DNA of 7,638 nucleotides, from the NCBI GenBank assembly GCA_003645735.1, contig QNBQ01000056.1, positions 1 through 7,638 on the forward strand. Reading direction: 5' to 3'. Positions 1 to 6,495 of this stretch are shown here, in pieces. The notes beneath the pieces are model-generated. The model did no database searches. It saw only the letters and a program-made list of their open reading frames with translations, and had not been told where the DNA came from. The translations under genes were made by a program, and so were the position numbers. The stretch comes from Candidatus Poribacteria bacterium (GTDB taxonomy: Bacteria; Poribacteria; WGA-4E; B28-G17). The stretch's first letter is position 1. Each line of letters opens with the position of its first letter.

Positions 1-404
1 AGTTCCTGACCAACCCGGTCAGGTTCATAGGGGACGAGGAGGGGAAGCTCAGGGGGATGGAGTGCATAAGGATGAGGCTGGGCGAGCCGGACGAAAGCGG
101 CAGGAGGCGGCCCATCCCGATAGAGGGGTCGGAGTTCGTCATGGACGTCGATATGGCGATCATAGCGATCGGCACCTCTGCCCAGCCGCTCATAAAGATG
201 ACCACCCCCGACCTGAAGCTCAACGAGAGGGGGTATATCGTCGTCGATCCCGAAACCGGCGCCACCTCCAAGGAGGGGGTTTACGCGGGCGGCGACATAG
301 TGACGGGCGCGGCGACGGTGATTCTTGCGATGGGGGCCGGCAGACGGGCCGCCGCAGCTATACACGAATACCTGATGGAGAAAAAGAAAAGCAAAGGAGG
401 GTGA
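1..404 (+). CDS. gltD: GltD-like FAD/NAD(P)H oxidoreductase, C-terminal fragment
   Basis: This is the 3' end of a gene whose start lies upstream; the reading frame is open from base 3 and stops with TGA at 402-404. The 133 visible residues match the C-terminus of the homotetrameric glutamate synthase/GltD family of NADPH-dependent flavoproteins. Visible signatures are a TNPV segment, LGEPDESGRRRPIPIEGSEF, the DMAIIAIGTSAQP stretch, and the closing FAD-binding motif GVYAGGDIVTGAATVILAMG near the C-terminus. Family members pass electrons between NAD(P)H, FAD and Fe-S clusters, either for glutamate synthesis or, in the close relatives NfnB/SudA, for ferredoxin:NADP+ transhydrogenation. The two roles cannot be separated here because the N-terminal Fe-S region is missing. 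The gene ends three bases before the phosphofructokinase start, and its last codons contain that gene's ribosome site. Confidence 0.88.
   Translation, partial: FLTNPVRFIGDEEGKLRGMECIRMRLGEPDESGRRRPIPIEGSEFVMDVDMAIIAIGTSAQPLIKMTTPDLKLNERGYIVVDPETGATSKEGVYAGGDIVTGAATVILAMGAGRRAAAAIHEYLMEKKKSKGG
393..400 (+). promoter_or_regulatory. Ribosome binding site for the GTG-started phosphofructokinase
   Basis: AAAGGAGG lies inside the last codons of the upstream flavoprotein gene, seven bases before the GTG at 408-410. It fixes the GTG start and implies translational coupling of the two genes. Confidence 0.75.
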
Positions 405-407
405 GCG

Positions 408-1598
408 GTGAGGAGGATAGCCGTCCTGACGGGCGGTGGCGATACAAGCTCGCTGAACGCCACCCTGAAGGGCGTGGCGCTTGAGGCCGAAAGGCAGGGG
501 TTCGAGCTTCTGGGGTTCGTCGAGGGATGGAAGGGGCTTTACGAGGGGAGGTATGTCAAGCTCAGATCGGACATGATCGACGAGCGGGCCGGAGGGACGC
601 TGCTCAAGACGTCGAGGACGGATCTGCGCAAGGTCGAGGATGGGTTTGAGAGATCGGTCGAGAACCTCAAGAAGCTGAGGGTCGACGCCCTGATAGCCGT
701 GGGCGGGGATGACACGTTGACCGTCGGGGCGGCCTTCGCTCAGGAGTTCGCCACCGCCTTCGTGACCAAGACGATAGACAACGACGTGGGCAGAAACCCG
801 CCTCAAGGTGGGAAGATCGACTTCGAGGGGATGATCAACTACTTCTGCCCCGGCTTCCCCACCGCGGCCTTGAAGTTCGCCTCGTTCGTGAGAGACCTCC
901 GCACAACGGCCTACTCGCACGAGAGGGTGATGGTGGTTGAGGCGATGGGCAGGGACATGGGCTGGCTGGCGCTGGCGGGTGCCTGCGGCGGAGCGGATAT
1001 CGTCGTCATACCGGAGGTTGGGCTGAACTACGAAAGGCTGAGGGAGCTGGTCGCCGAGAAGTTCAAAGAGCAAAGGCACTTGATCATAGCGGTCGCGGAG
1101 GGGATAAAGGACGAGGAGGGGAGGCTTCTGACCGAGAACCCCGATTACATCGACGCCTTCGGCCACGCCCAGCCCGGCGGATGCTCGGAGCTGATAGCCA
1201 GGAGGCTCAAAAACGACCTGTCGAAAGAGCTGGGGGCCTCCAACTTCAACCACGTCATCCCCTCATACCTCCAGAGATGCGGCCCGCCGACGGAGATCGA
1301 TATGAGGGTCTCGATGGAGCTGGGGAGAAAGGCGGTCGAGGCGCTCAAGGAGGGAAAGGTCAACCACGTGGCCTGTGCGATGAGGAGGGGCGATGAGATC
1401 GTCGCCGAGCTGCTGCCGATGGATGAGGTATTGGAGAGGGATGAGACGGGAAAGGTCATCCCCAGGGAGGTCGACCCCAGGCTCTACGACCCGGAGGCGA
1501 TGAACGCCACGCCCGAGGGGATCGAGTATTTCAGGCCCATCCTGGGGGATATGCCCCGCCCGTTTGAATATCCAAAGCTTGAGATCCAAAAGATTTGA
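408..1598 (+). CDS. pfkA: 6-phosphofructokinase, probably PPi-type
   Basis: This 396-residue protein is a member of the PfkA family, which phosphorylates fructose 6-phosphate at C1. The N-terminal loop is GGGDTSSLNA (residues 9-18), where the usual form is GGDxPGxNA. R70 in KTSR corresponds to E. coli Arg72. Residues 99-103 read GGDDT and 120-126 read TKTIDND, with D124 as the catalytic base. SHER (170-173), EAMGR (178-182), E231, a GHAQPGG segment (252-258) and PSYLQR (285-290) follow. The Asp after GGD (E. coli Gly104) and the Lys before TIDND (E. coli Gly124) are the residues that in this family mark use of pyrophosphate rather than ATP. The GH..xGG insertion resembles the longer group III-like enzymes. 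Start is GTG at 408 with a good ribosome site. It lies 12 bases before the RuBisCO-like gene, so co-expression is likely. The phosphate donor and exact sugar substrate are inferred. Confidence 0.9.
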   Translation: MRRIAVLTGGGDTSSLNATLKGVALEAERQGFELLGFVEGWKGLYEGRYVKLRSDMIDERAGGTLLKTSRTDLRKVEDGFERSVENLKKLRVDALIAVGGDDTLTVGAAFAQEFATAFVTKTIDNDVGRNPPQGGKIDFEGMINYFCPGFPTAALKFASFVRDLRTTAYSHERVMVVEAMGRDMGWLALAGACGGADIVVIPEVGLNYERLRELVAEKFKEQRHLIIAVAEGIKDEEGRLLTENPDYIDAFGHAQPGGCSELIARRLKNDLSKELGASNFNHVIPSYLQRCGPPTEIDMRVSMELGRKAVEALKEGKVNHVACAMRRGDEIVAELLPMDEVLERDETGKVIPREVDPRLYDPEAMNATPEGIEYFRPILGDMPRPFEYPKLEIQKI

Positions 1599-1606
1599 AG
1601 GAGGGG
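1598..1606 (+). promoter_or_regulatory. Ribosome binding site for the RuBisCO-like gene
   Basis: AAGGAGGGG begins at the last base of the phosphofructokinase stop codon and sits four bases before the ATG at 1611. It is one of the strongest Shine-Dalgarno matches in the window and supports this start. Confidence 0.75.
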
Positions 1607-1610
1607 TTTC

Positions 1611-2936
1611 ATGGGGGTTTTGGAGAGATACGGCGAATATGAGCCGGTCGAGATAAAGGGAAGGGAGCCGATCGACGTGATCGAGCTCGAATCCCAACAC
1701 GACCCCGACGAATCCATCACCTTCGTCTACTACATCAAGACGAACGCCGATCTGATAGAGACGGCCAAGAAGGTGGCCGAGGAGGAGACCACGGGGAGGT
1801 GGATCGGGAACAAGCCGGTCACGGAGCTGTATCTGAAGGCGAGGGCCGATGTGAGCAGGGTCGAGGTCTACGGAGACGGGGAGGGCGTGATATACGTCAG
1901 GTCGCCGATACGAAACCTCGACCTGGACGGGGACATGTTCTACCAGCTCCAGATGCTTTCGGCGGGCGGGCCGATCCTCGAGTTCGTCTACTACGAGCGG
2001 GTGGCGTATCTCGATTTCGAGCTTCCCCCCAAGATCCTGGAGCGGTTCCCCGGGCCGAAGTTCGGGATCAAAAGGATAAGGGAGATGATCGGCATACCGG
2101 ACGATACCCCGATCATGGGCACGATCATAAAGCCGTGTGCGGGCTTGACACCCGAGGAGGTGGCGGAGAAGTGCTACGAGGCGGCGCTGGGCGGGGCGGT
2201 GCTGATCAAGGACGACGAGAAGATGATGGGGCCGGATTACTGCCCGTTTGAAAGGAAGATAAAGCTGGTGAGGGAGGCGCTGGACGCCGCCGAAAAGGAG
2301 ACGGGCAGGAAGGTGATCTACTGCCCCCACATCGTCGCCAGGCCGGATCAGATCAAATCGGTCGTCAAACGTGCGATCGACCTCGGGGCGACGGGCGTCA
2401 TGTTCAACGCCTTCCTGGCCAACAATTTGGGCACCGTCGAGGCGTTGGCGTCCGACCCGGAGATAAACGTGCCGATATACGTGCACAGCGGCGGCAGATC
2501 GGCCATGACGACCGGCCCCAGGAGGATAGACGAGGTGGTCTGGGCGAAGCTGGTCAGGCTTTGCGGAGGGGATTTCTATCAGATAGGGGTGATGGGCCAG
2601 TTCAACGTGCACGTCGCCTCGCTCAACCCGCCCATGTTGCTGAAGCTGGCCGATGTGTTCCGCAGGCCGTGGGGCCATCTAAAGGAGACGATACCGGTCA
2701 CCGCCGGCGGGCTGGGGGTCAAAAACCTGGGCAAGAACATCGAGGCGTTCGGATGCGATTTCGCCGCGCTGGCCGGCTCCAACCTCCTCGACCACCCCTG
2801 GGGGCCCAAGGCGGGGGCGATAGCGATGGATCAGGCGCGGCAGGCATACGCCGAGGAGAAGATAACCGAGCCGGACCAGCTCAGGGAATACGCCCGGAGG
2901 AAGGGGTTCAAGGAGCTGCTCGCGCTGCTCGAATGA
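1611..2936 (+). CDS. RuBisCO-like protein (form IV-type, divergent)
   Basis: This 441-residue protein has the full RuBisCO large-subunit architecture: an N-terminal alpha/beta domain with EEETTGRW (residues 57-64), then a TIM barrel. Manual comparison with spinach numbering shows K175 kept (K174 in GTIIKP) and the carbamate/metal motif kept in LIKDDEK (K200, D202, E203 for K201, D203, E204). H294 (H292), the GG of loop 7 (366-367) and HPWGPKAGA near the C-terminus are also kept. Several catalytic residues differ: N123 is P121, K177 is C176, R295 is S293, H298 is R296, H327 is Q324, S379 is A365, and the loop 6 Lys334 position appears to be Gln. It is therefore unlikely to fix CO2 and belongs with RuBisCO-like proteins, which catalyse metal-dependent enolisation, isomerisation or decarboxylation of sugar-phosphate-like substrates. 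The substrate is unknown. It is sandwiched between a phosphofructokinase and coiled-coil genes and is probably in the same transcript. Confidence 0.9.
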   Translation: MGVLERYGEYEPVEIKGREPIDVIELESQHDPDESITFVYYIKTNADLIETAKKVAEEETTGRWIGNKPVTELYLKARADVSRVEVYGDGEGVIYVRSPIRNLDLDGDMFYQLQMLSAGGPILEFVYYERVAYLDFELPPKILERFPGPKFGIKRIREMIGIPDDTPIMGTIIKPCAGLTPEEVAEKCYEAALGGAVLIKDDEKMMGPDYCPFERKIKLVREALDAAEKETGRKVIYCPHIVARPDQIKSVVKRAIDLGATGVMFNAFLANNLGTVEALASDPEINVPIYVHSGGRSAMTTGPRRIDEVVWAKLVRLCGGDFYQIGVMGQFNVHVASLNPPMLLKLADVFRRPWGHLKETIPVTAGGLGVKNLGKNIEAFGCDFAALAGSNLLDHPWGPKAGAIAMDQARQAYAEEKITEPDQLREYARRKGFKELLALLE

Positions 2937-2946
2937 GGGGGCGGGG

Positions 2947-3306
2947 ATGGCCGAGAGGCTGGCCAAGCTTGAAGGGATGCTCGAGGTGTTGATCAAACAG
3001 GTCGGCGATATCCCTGGTAGGTTCGACACGCTGGAGATGAGGCTCGAGGGCTTGGAGAACAGGCTGAACTCCCTGGAGGGCAGGGTCGATACCAAGCTGA
3101 GCGCCGTTATAGACATGGTCGAGGGAAGATTGAACTCTATGGAGAATCGCTTGAACTCGATGGAGAACCGTCTGAACTTCATGGAGGCGAGAATGCACGC
3201 TTTGGAGGACCGAATGGCCAGCTTCACGAAGTGGCTTATAGCCGCCCTGATCGGCGCCTGGGCGACGATCATGGGGACGTTGATAGCGGGCTTGCTTTTG
3301 AGATAA
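2947..3306 (+). CDS. Tail-anchored coiled-coil protein, copy 1
   Basis: This 119-residue protein has no recognisable enzymatic domain. Residues 1-92 form a nearly continuous coiled coil with Leu/Met every 3-4 positions and many Glu/Arg/Asn. Residues 96-118 are one hydrophobic segment (KWLIAALIGAWATIMG onward) ending in LLLR, so the coil should face the cytoplasm with a C-terminal tail anchor. Residues 60-80 are three nearly perfect heptads of the type NRLNSME. The following gene is a clear paralog, shorter by about 25 coiled-coil residues. The architecture resembles short XhlA-like and other small coiled-coil-plus-TM proteins, but no phage genes are near. It starts 10 bases after the RuBisCO-like stop. 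It could be an oligomerising scaffold or membrane tether; that is speculation. Confidence 0.82.
   Translation: MAERLAKLEGMLEVLIKQVGDIPGRFDTLEMRLEGLENRLNSLEGRVDTKLSAVIDMVEGRLNSMENRLNSMENRLNFMEARMHALEDRMASFTKWLIAALIGAWATIMGTLIAGLLLR
3124..3207 (+). repeat. 21-base heptad-encoding tandem repeats in coiled-coil copy 1
   Basis: Four consecutive 21-base units (3124-3144, 3145-3165, 3166-3186, 3187-3207) encode GRLNSME, NRLNSME, NRLNFME and ARMHALE. The first three are also similar in DNA, sharing a core of the form TTGAACTC.ATGGAGAA, whereas the fourth is similar mainly in protein. The downstream paralog has fewer such units, so the array probably grew or shrank by slippage or unequal recombination. 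Confidence 0.7.
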
Positions 3307-3317
3307 GGGGGAAGGAC

Positions 3318-3617
3318 ATGGAGGAGACCGGCATAATCGAGAGGCTAGCGAAACTGGAGGGGATGGTCGAGGTATTGATAAAGCAGGTGAGCGATCTGTC
3401 GAACAGGCTCGATACGATGGAGATGAGGCTGGAGAGCCTGGAGAACAGGGTGGACAACAGGTTGATCGCTATGGAGAACCGTTTGAATTTGATAGAGACG
3501 AGGATGCACGCTTTGGAGGATCGGATGGCCAGCTTCACGAAATGGCTCATAGCGGCGTTGATGGCCGTTTGGGCCACCATCATGGGGACGCTGATAGCGG
3601 GGCTGCTCCTGAGGTGA
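3318..3617 (+). CDS. Tail-anchored coiled-coil protein, copy 2
   Basis: This 99-residue protein is a paralog of the gene just upstream. The two share IERL/AERL-AKLEGM at the N-terminus, EVLIKQV, EMRLE.LENR, and an almost identical C-terminus from MHALEDRMASFTKWLIAAL to TLIAGLLLR. The coiled coil is about 25 residues shorter. One transmembrane segment covers residues 76-98. I chose the ATG at 3318 rather than an in-frame ATG at 3231. The earlier start would overlap the previous gene by 76 bases and add residues that resemble no part of the paralog, whereas 3318 follows GGGGGAAGGA directly. The next gene starts six bases after the stop. The function is unknown; conserved anchors with unequal rods suggest a hetero-oligomer or different reach from the membrane. 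Confidence 0.82.
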   Translation: MEETGIIERLAKLEGMVEVLIKQVSDLSNRLDTMEMRLESLENRVDNRLIAMENRLNLIETRMHALEDRMASFTKWLIAALMAVWATIMGTLIAGLLLR

Positions 3618-3623
3618 GCGGCT

Positions 3624-4721
3624 ATGGCGGTCAAGGTCAGGCTGGTGAACGTCTCGAAATATTTCGACGGGAACAAGGTCTTGGATCGGATAAACCTCGA
3701 GATCGAAGAGGGCGAGCTTTTCTTCCTGTTGGGCCCCTCCGGATGCGGCAAGACGACCTGTCTCAGGCTCATAGCCGGTTTCTACCGACCGGACGAGGGT
3801 GAGATCTACTTCGGCGACAGGCTGATGAACGACGTGCCTCCCCATAAGCGGAACACCGGCATGGTCTTCCAGAACTACGCCCTCTGGCCGCATATGACGG
3901 TCTACCAGAACGTGGAATACGGGCTGGCCGTGAGGAAGATCCCAAAAGCGCAGCGGAGGAAGATGGTCTACGAGGTCCTGAGGATGGTCCACATGGAGGA
4001 GTTCGCCGACAGGAACGCCAACCAGCTGTCGGGCGGGCAGCAGCAGAGGGTGGCGCTGGCGAGGGCTTTGGTCGTGAGGCCGGATGTTCTGCTGCTCGAC
4101 GAGCCGCTCAGCAACCTGGACGCGAAGCTCAGGCTGGAGATGAGGGGAGAGCTCAAGAGGATCCACGCCGAGTCGAACATAACCACCATCTACGTCACGC
4201 ACGACCAGAAGGAGGCGCTCTCGATGGCCCAGAGGATAGCGCTGATGAACGAGGGGAGGATCGTCCAGGTCGGGACGCCCAGGGAGATCTACACCAGGCC
4301 GATAAACCGGTTCGCCGCCGATTTCATCGGCGAGACGAACTTCATCGCCGGGACGCTCATCGACAGGGATCTCAAGGGCAGGGCATGGGCCGACACGCCG
4401 ATAGGGAGGTTCGAAACCTCAGATCTCTATCTGGACATCAAGCCGGGCGAAAAGGTCATCTGCTCCATAAGGCCCGAATCGATAGCCCTCTCCGAGCTGA
4501 GGGAGCCTCCCCCCTATGACCTGCCCAACCGGTTCTCCGTCAGGGTGATCTCCACGAACTACCTGGGGAACCTGGAGGAGTTCGAGGTGCTGGCCGAGGG
4601 TAAACAAAAAATGAAAGTCATCGTCTACAACCCCGGAGGGGTCGAGCGGAAGCCGGGGGATCTGCTCCTGGCGACCGTTTCCCCCCGCGACGTCGTGTTC
4701 CTCCCGTTCGAAGAGGAGTGA
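3624..4721 (+). CDS. ABC transporter ATP-binding protein, MalK/UgpC family
   Basis: This 365-residue protein is a complete ABC importer ATPase of the carbohydrate (CUT1/MalK-UgpC) type. Motifs in order are Walker A GPSGCGKT (37-44), Q-loop Q83 in FQNYALWPH, signature LSGGQQQR (135-142), Walker B VLLLDEP (155-161), D-loop SNLDAKLR and switch His H193 in VTHDQKEAL. Residues from about 235 onward match the C-terminal TOBE/OB region that is typical of this group and absent from short ABC ATPases; IRPESI is visible there. In the family it energises uptake of sugars, sugar alcohols, glycerol 3-phosphate or, in related branches, polyamines or iron. No permease or solute-binding protein gene lies in the window, so the ATPase may serve transporters encoded elsewhere, as MsmX does, or permeases outside the window. 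The substrate cannot be assigned. Confidence 0.93.
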   Translation: MAVKVRLVNVSKYFDGNKVLDRINLEIEEGELFFLLGPSGCGKTTCLRLIAGFYRPDEGEIYFGDRLMNDVPPHKRNTGMVFQNYALWPHMTVYQNVEYGLAVRKIPKAQRRKMVYEVLRMVHMEEFADRNANQLSGGQQQRVALARALVVRPDVLLLDEPLSNLDAKLRLEMRGELKRIHAESNITTIYVTHDQKEALSMAQRIALMNEGRIVQVGTPREIYTRPINRFAADFIGETNFIAGTLIDRDLKGRAWADTPIGRFETSDLYLDIKPGEKVICSIRPESIALSELREPPPYDLPNRFSVRVISTNYLGNLEEFEVLAEGKQKMKVIVYNPGGVERKPGDLLLATVSPRDVVFLPFEEE

Positions 4722-4736
4722 AAAAACAAATCTTCC

Positions 4737-4745
4737 GGAGGTGAG
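4737..4745 (+). promoter_or_regulatory. Ribosome binding site for the exported hydrolase
   Basis: GGAGGTGAG is close to a full anti-16S match and sits just before the ATG at 4748, in the only gap longer than 12 bases (26 bases) inside the nine-gene run. The A-rich stretch before it shows no convincing promoter or terminator. Confidence 0.7.
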
Positions 4746-4747
4746 GG

Positions 4748-6052
4748 ATGAGACGGGCGCGTTTTGCGCTTTGGATCGCCCTTCTGTTGATCCTCACGCC
4801 CGCCTTGAGGGCGGACCTTTACTCCTACGTCGCTTCGGATGACGGCGCATACAAATGGGAGATGGAAGGGGAGAGGGATCTGGGGGATGGATTCAAGCTT
4901 TACGAGCTGAAGCTGACATCACAGGTCTGGCAGGGCATAACCTGGCTCCACTCGCTGAGGGTGATCGTCCCCCCGAACCTCAAAAGCCCGACGCTCGCCC
5001 TGCTGTTCATAACCGGCAGCGGCAAAGGCGAGGAGGAGCTTGTCTACGGCAAGGAGATCTGCCGGTCGATACGGGCGCCCATGGCCATCCTGCACGACGT
5101 GCCCTATCAGCCGCTCTTCGGGGGGTTGAGGGAGGACAAGCTGATCGCCTACACCTTCTCCAAGTTCATCGAAACGGAGGACGAGACCTGGCCGCTGCTG
5201 CTTCCGATGGTCAAAAGCGCCGTCAAGGCGATGGACGCCGTCCAGGAGTTTTCCGAGGAGAAGCTGGGGGTTGAGGTGAACGGCTTCGTCGTGACCGGCG
5301 CCTCCAAGAGGGGGTGGACCACCTGGCTGACGGCCGCCGTAGATGAGAGGGTCAAGGCGATAGCCCCGATGGTTTACGACAACCTGAACCTGAAGGAGCA
5401 GATGAAACACCAGCTGGAGGCGTGGGGGACCTTCAGCGAGCAGATCAATGATTACACGGAGAGGAACCTCCCCCAGATGGTCGTCAGAGGTGAAAATGAG
5501 CAGCTGTTCGAGAGGCTCGCCCGGCTGGTCGATCCCTACAGACATCTCGAGAGGATAACCGTCCCGAAGCTGATAATCATCGGCACAAACGACAGGTATT
5601 GGCCGCTCGACGCGTTGAACATCTACTGGGACGATCTCAAGGGGGAAAGGTTCATCCTTTACGACCCGAACTCCGGGCACGGGCTTGAGGACAGGGACAG
5701 GGTGTTGGCCGATATCATCGCGCTTTTCCTGAAGGCGAGCGGGGAGATCGAGTTCCCGAAGCTGAGCTGGGAGTTCGAGGAGAGGGATGGCAAGCTCGTC
5801 TTGAGGGTTCGATCCGAGGGGGTCGAGCCGGCCAAGGTTCAGGCCTGGGTCGCCGGGTCGCCGACCAGGGATTTCAGGGAGGCCTTCTGGGAGAGCAGGC
5901 CGATGAGGGAGGAGGACGGCTCCTACGTCTTCGAGCTTGAAAAGCCCTCCGACGGGTATTCCGCGCTGTTCGGGGAGGCGATCTACGAGTTCGGCGGCAA
6001 GGCTAAGCTGTTTCTGTCGACTCAGGTGAGGATCGTAGGGGGCGGCGGATGA
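4748..6052 (+). CDS. Exported alpha/beta hydrolase, PhoPQ-activated pathogenicity-related (PqaA) family
   Basis: This 434-residue protein begins with a signal peptide: basic MRRAR, a hydrophobic core from about residue 6 to 20, and a likely signal peptidase I cut after ALRA (residue 22). The mature part matches the PhoPQ-activated pathogenicity-related family (PqaA-like), which has an alpha/beta hydrolase fold. The visible triad candidates are S186 in the nucleophile elbow GASKRGW, D282 in IIGTNDRYWP and H311 in NSGHGLED. DETWPLLLPMVKSAVKAMD (145-163) and the YDNLNLKEQMKHQ segment are typical of the family. A C-terminal beta-rich part (about 335-430) follows the hydrolase core. It should act outside the cytoplasmic membrane. 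Its substrate is unknown; the name comes from a Salmonella regulon and does not imply virulence here. The stop overlaps the next start (ATGA), indicating translational coupling. Confidence 0.88.
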   Translation: MRRARFALWIALLLILTPALRADLYSYVASDDGAYKWEMEGERDLGDGFKLYELKLTSQVWQGITWLHSLRVIVPPNLKSPTLALLFITGSGKGEEELVYGKEICRSIRAPMAILHDVPYQPLFGGLREDKLIAYTFSKFIETEDETWPLLLPMVKSAVKAMDAVQEFSEEKLGVEVNGFVVTGASKRGWTTWLTAAVDERVKAIAPMVYDNLNLKEQMKHQLEAWGTFSEQINDYTERNLPQMVVRGENEQLFERLARLVDPYRHLERITVPKLIIIGTNDRYWPLDALNIYWDDLKGERFILYDPNSGHGLEDRDRVLADIIALFLKASGEIEFPKLSWEFEERDGKLVLRVRSEGVEPAKVQAWVAGSPTRDFREAFWESRPMREEDGSYVFELEKPSDGYSALFGEAIYEFGGKAKLFLSTQVRIVGGGG

Positions 6053-6495
6053 TCCCGGAGCCTCCCCCCATACCGGCTCTGATCGTCGGCTCGTATTTGG
6101 CGTTGGCCGTCTCACACGCGCTGGAGGCGGCCTTCCTGAGGGTTCCGGGCTGGCTGATGAGGGACGATCTGATCGGGGCGCCGTGGATCAACCTGATCGG
6201 CGCCCCGATCTCCCTTTATTACGCTTTCGCCATAGGGACGGGGCTGATCCACTTCGGCTGGCATCACGCGATAATCGGGCTGCTTTTCTGGCTGATCCCC
6301 CTGACCTCCGTCAGGATCGTGGGGGCGGCCTATGTGCTGGACGAGCTGATCTATTACAACGAGATCCTCGTCCTGCCCTGGCATCCGGCGAGCGGGGGGT
6401 TCGACGACCTCGTGGCCCGTTGCCCCAACGCATGGAGGGCGGGGCTGGGGATCGCCGCGCTGGGCGAGCTGATCCTGAGGAGGGTTTTGAGGTGA
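6049..6495 (+). CDS. Hypothetical polytopic membrane protein
   Basis: I do not recognise this 148-residue protein. It has a proline-rich N-terminus (MIPEPPPIP), hydrophobic segments at about 9-29, 50-67 and 74-96, and a weaker one near 131-146. Between the second and third is the motif HFGWHH (68-73), and PWHP follows at 110-113; these histidines and nearby acidic residues (D98, E99, E105) could form a metal or catalytic site, but that is only a suggestion. The start overlaps the hydrolase stop as ATGA, and its stop overlaps the next ATG as TGATG. Such tight coupling on both sides suggests a function shared with the methyltransferase-like and hydrolase genes. Confidence 0.72.
   Translation: MIPEPPPIPALIVGSYLALAVSHALEAAFLRVPGWLMRDDLIGAPWINLIGAPISLYYAFAIGTGLIHFGWHHAIIGLLFWLIPLTSVRIVGAAYVLDELIYYNEILVLPWHPASGGFDDLVARCPNAWRAGLGIAALGELILRRVLR

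Larger units (their letters stand above)
2947..3617 (+). repeat. Tandem gene duplication (coiled-coil/TM pair)
   Basis: Two adjacent genes in the same orientation, 11 bases apart, are similar in protein and in DNA. Identity is strongest over their 3' ends (about 3193-3303 and 3504-3614), where long runs such as ATGCACGCTTTGGAGGA and ATGGCCAGCTTCACGAA are shared. This shows a direct duplication, not chance coiled-coil resemblance. Confidence 0.8.

Noticed and set aside
1263..2678. Minus-strand open frame of 471 codons opposite the phosphofructokinase and RuBisCO-like genes
   Set aside because: It runs antisense across two clearly conserved genes, its translation is rich in Arg/Pro/His/Leu with no recognisable motif, and GC-biased third positions in the real genes explain the lack of stops.
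1611..2936. Genuine CO2-fixing RuBisCO (form II or III)
   Set aside because: Although the carbamylation and metal motif is present, several residues essential for RuBP binding and carboxylation, including the loop 6 lysine and Lys177, appear to be missing.
3231..3317. Upstream extension of coiled-coil copy 2 to an ATG at 3231
   Set aside because: It would overlap the TM-coding end of copy 1 in another frame; the extra residues have no counterpart in the paralog, and the ATG at 3318 has its own ribosome site.
2947..3617. Phage holin/XhlA lysis cassette
   Set aside because: The coiled-coil plus C-terminal TM layout is similar, but there is no endolysin, holin or other phage gene nearby and the pair sits in a metabolic operon.
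3345..4202. Minus-strand open frame of 285 codons opposite coiled-coil copy 2 and the ABC ATPase
   Set aside because: It is a shadow of two real genes; all ABC motifs are on the plus strand.
4919..6115. Minus-strand open frame of 398 codons opposite the PqaA-like hydrolase
   Set aside because: It mirrors the codon structure of a gene with a signal peptide and catalytic triad, shows low-complexity composition, and has no domain of its own.
6183..6494. Upstream extension of the ICMT-like gene to an ATG at 6183
   Set aside because: The added segment is a Arg/Asp/Pro-rich out-of-frame reading of the preceding membrane protein; the TGATG overlap at 6493-6497 gives a natural start.
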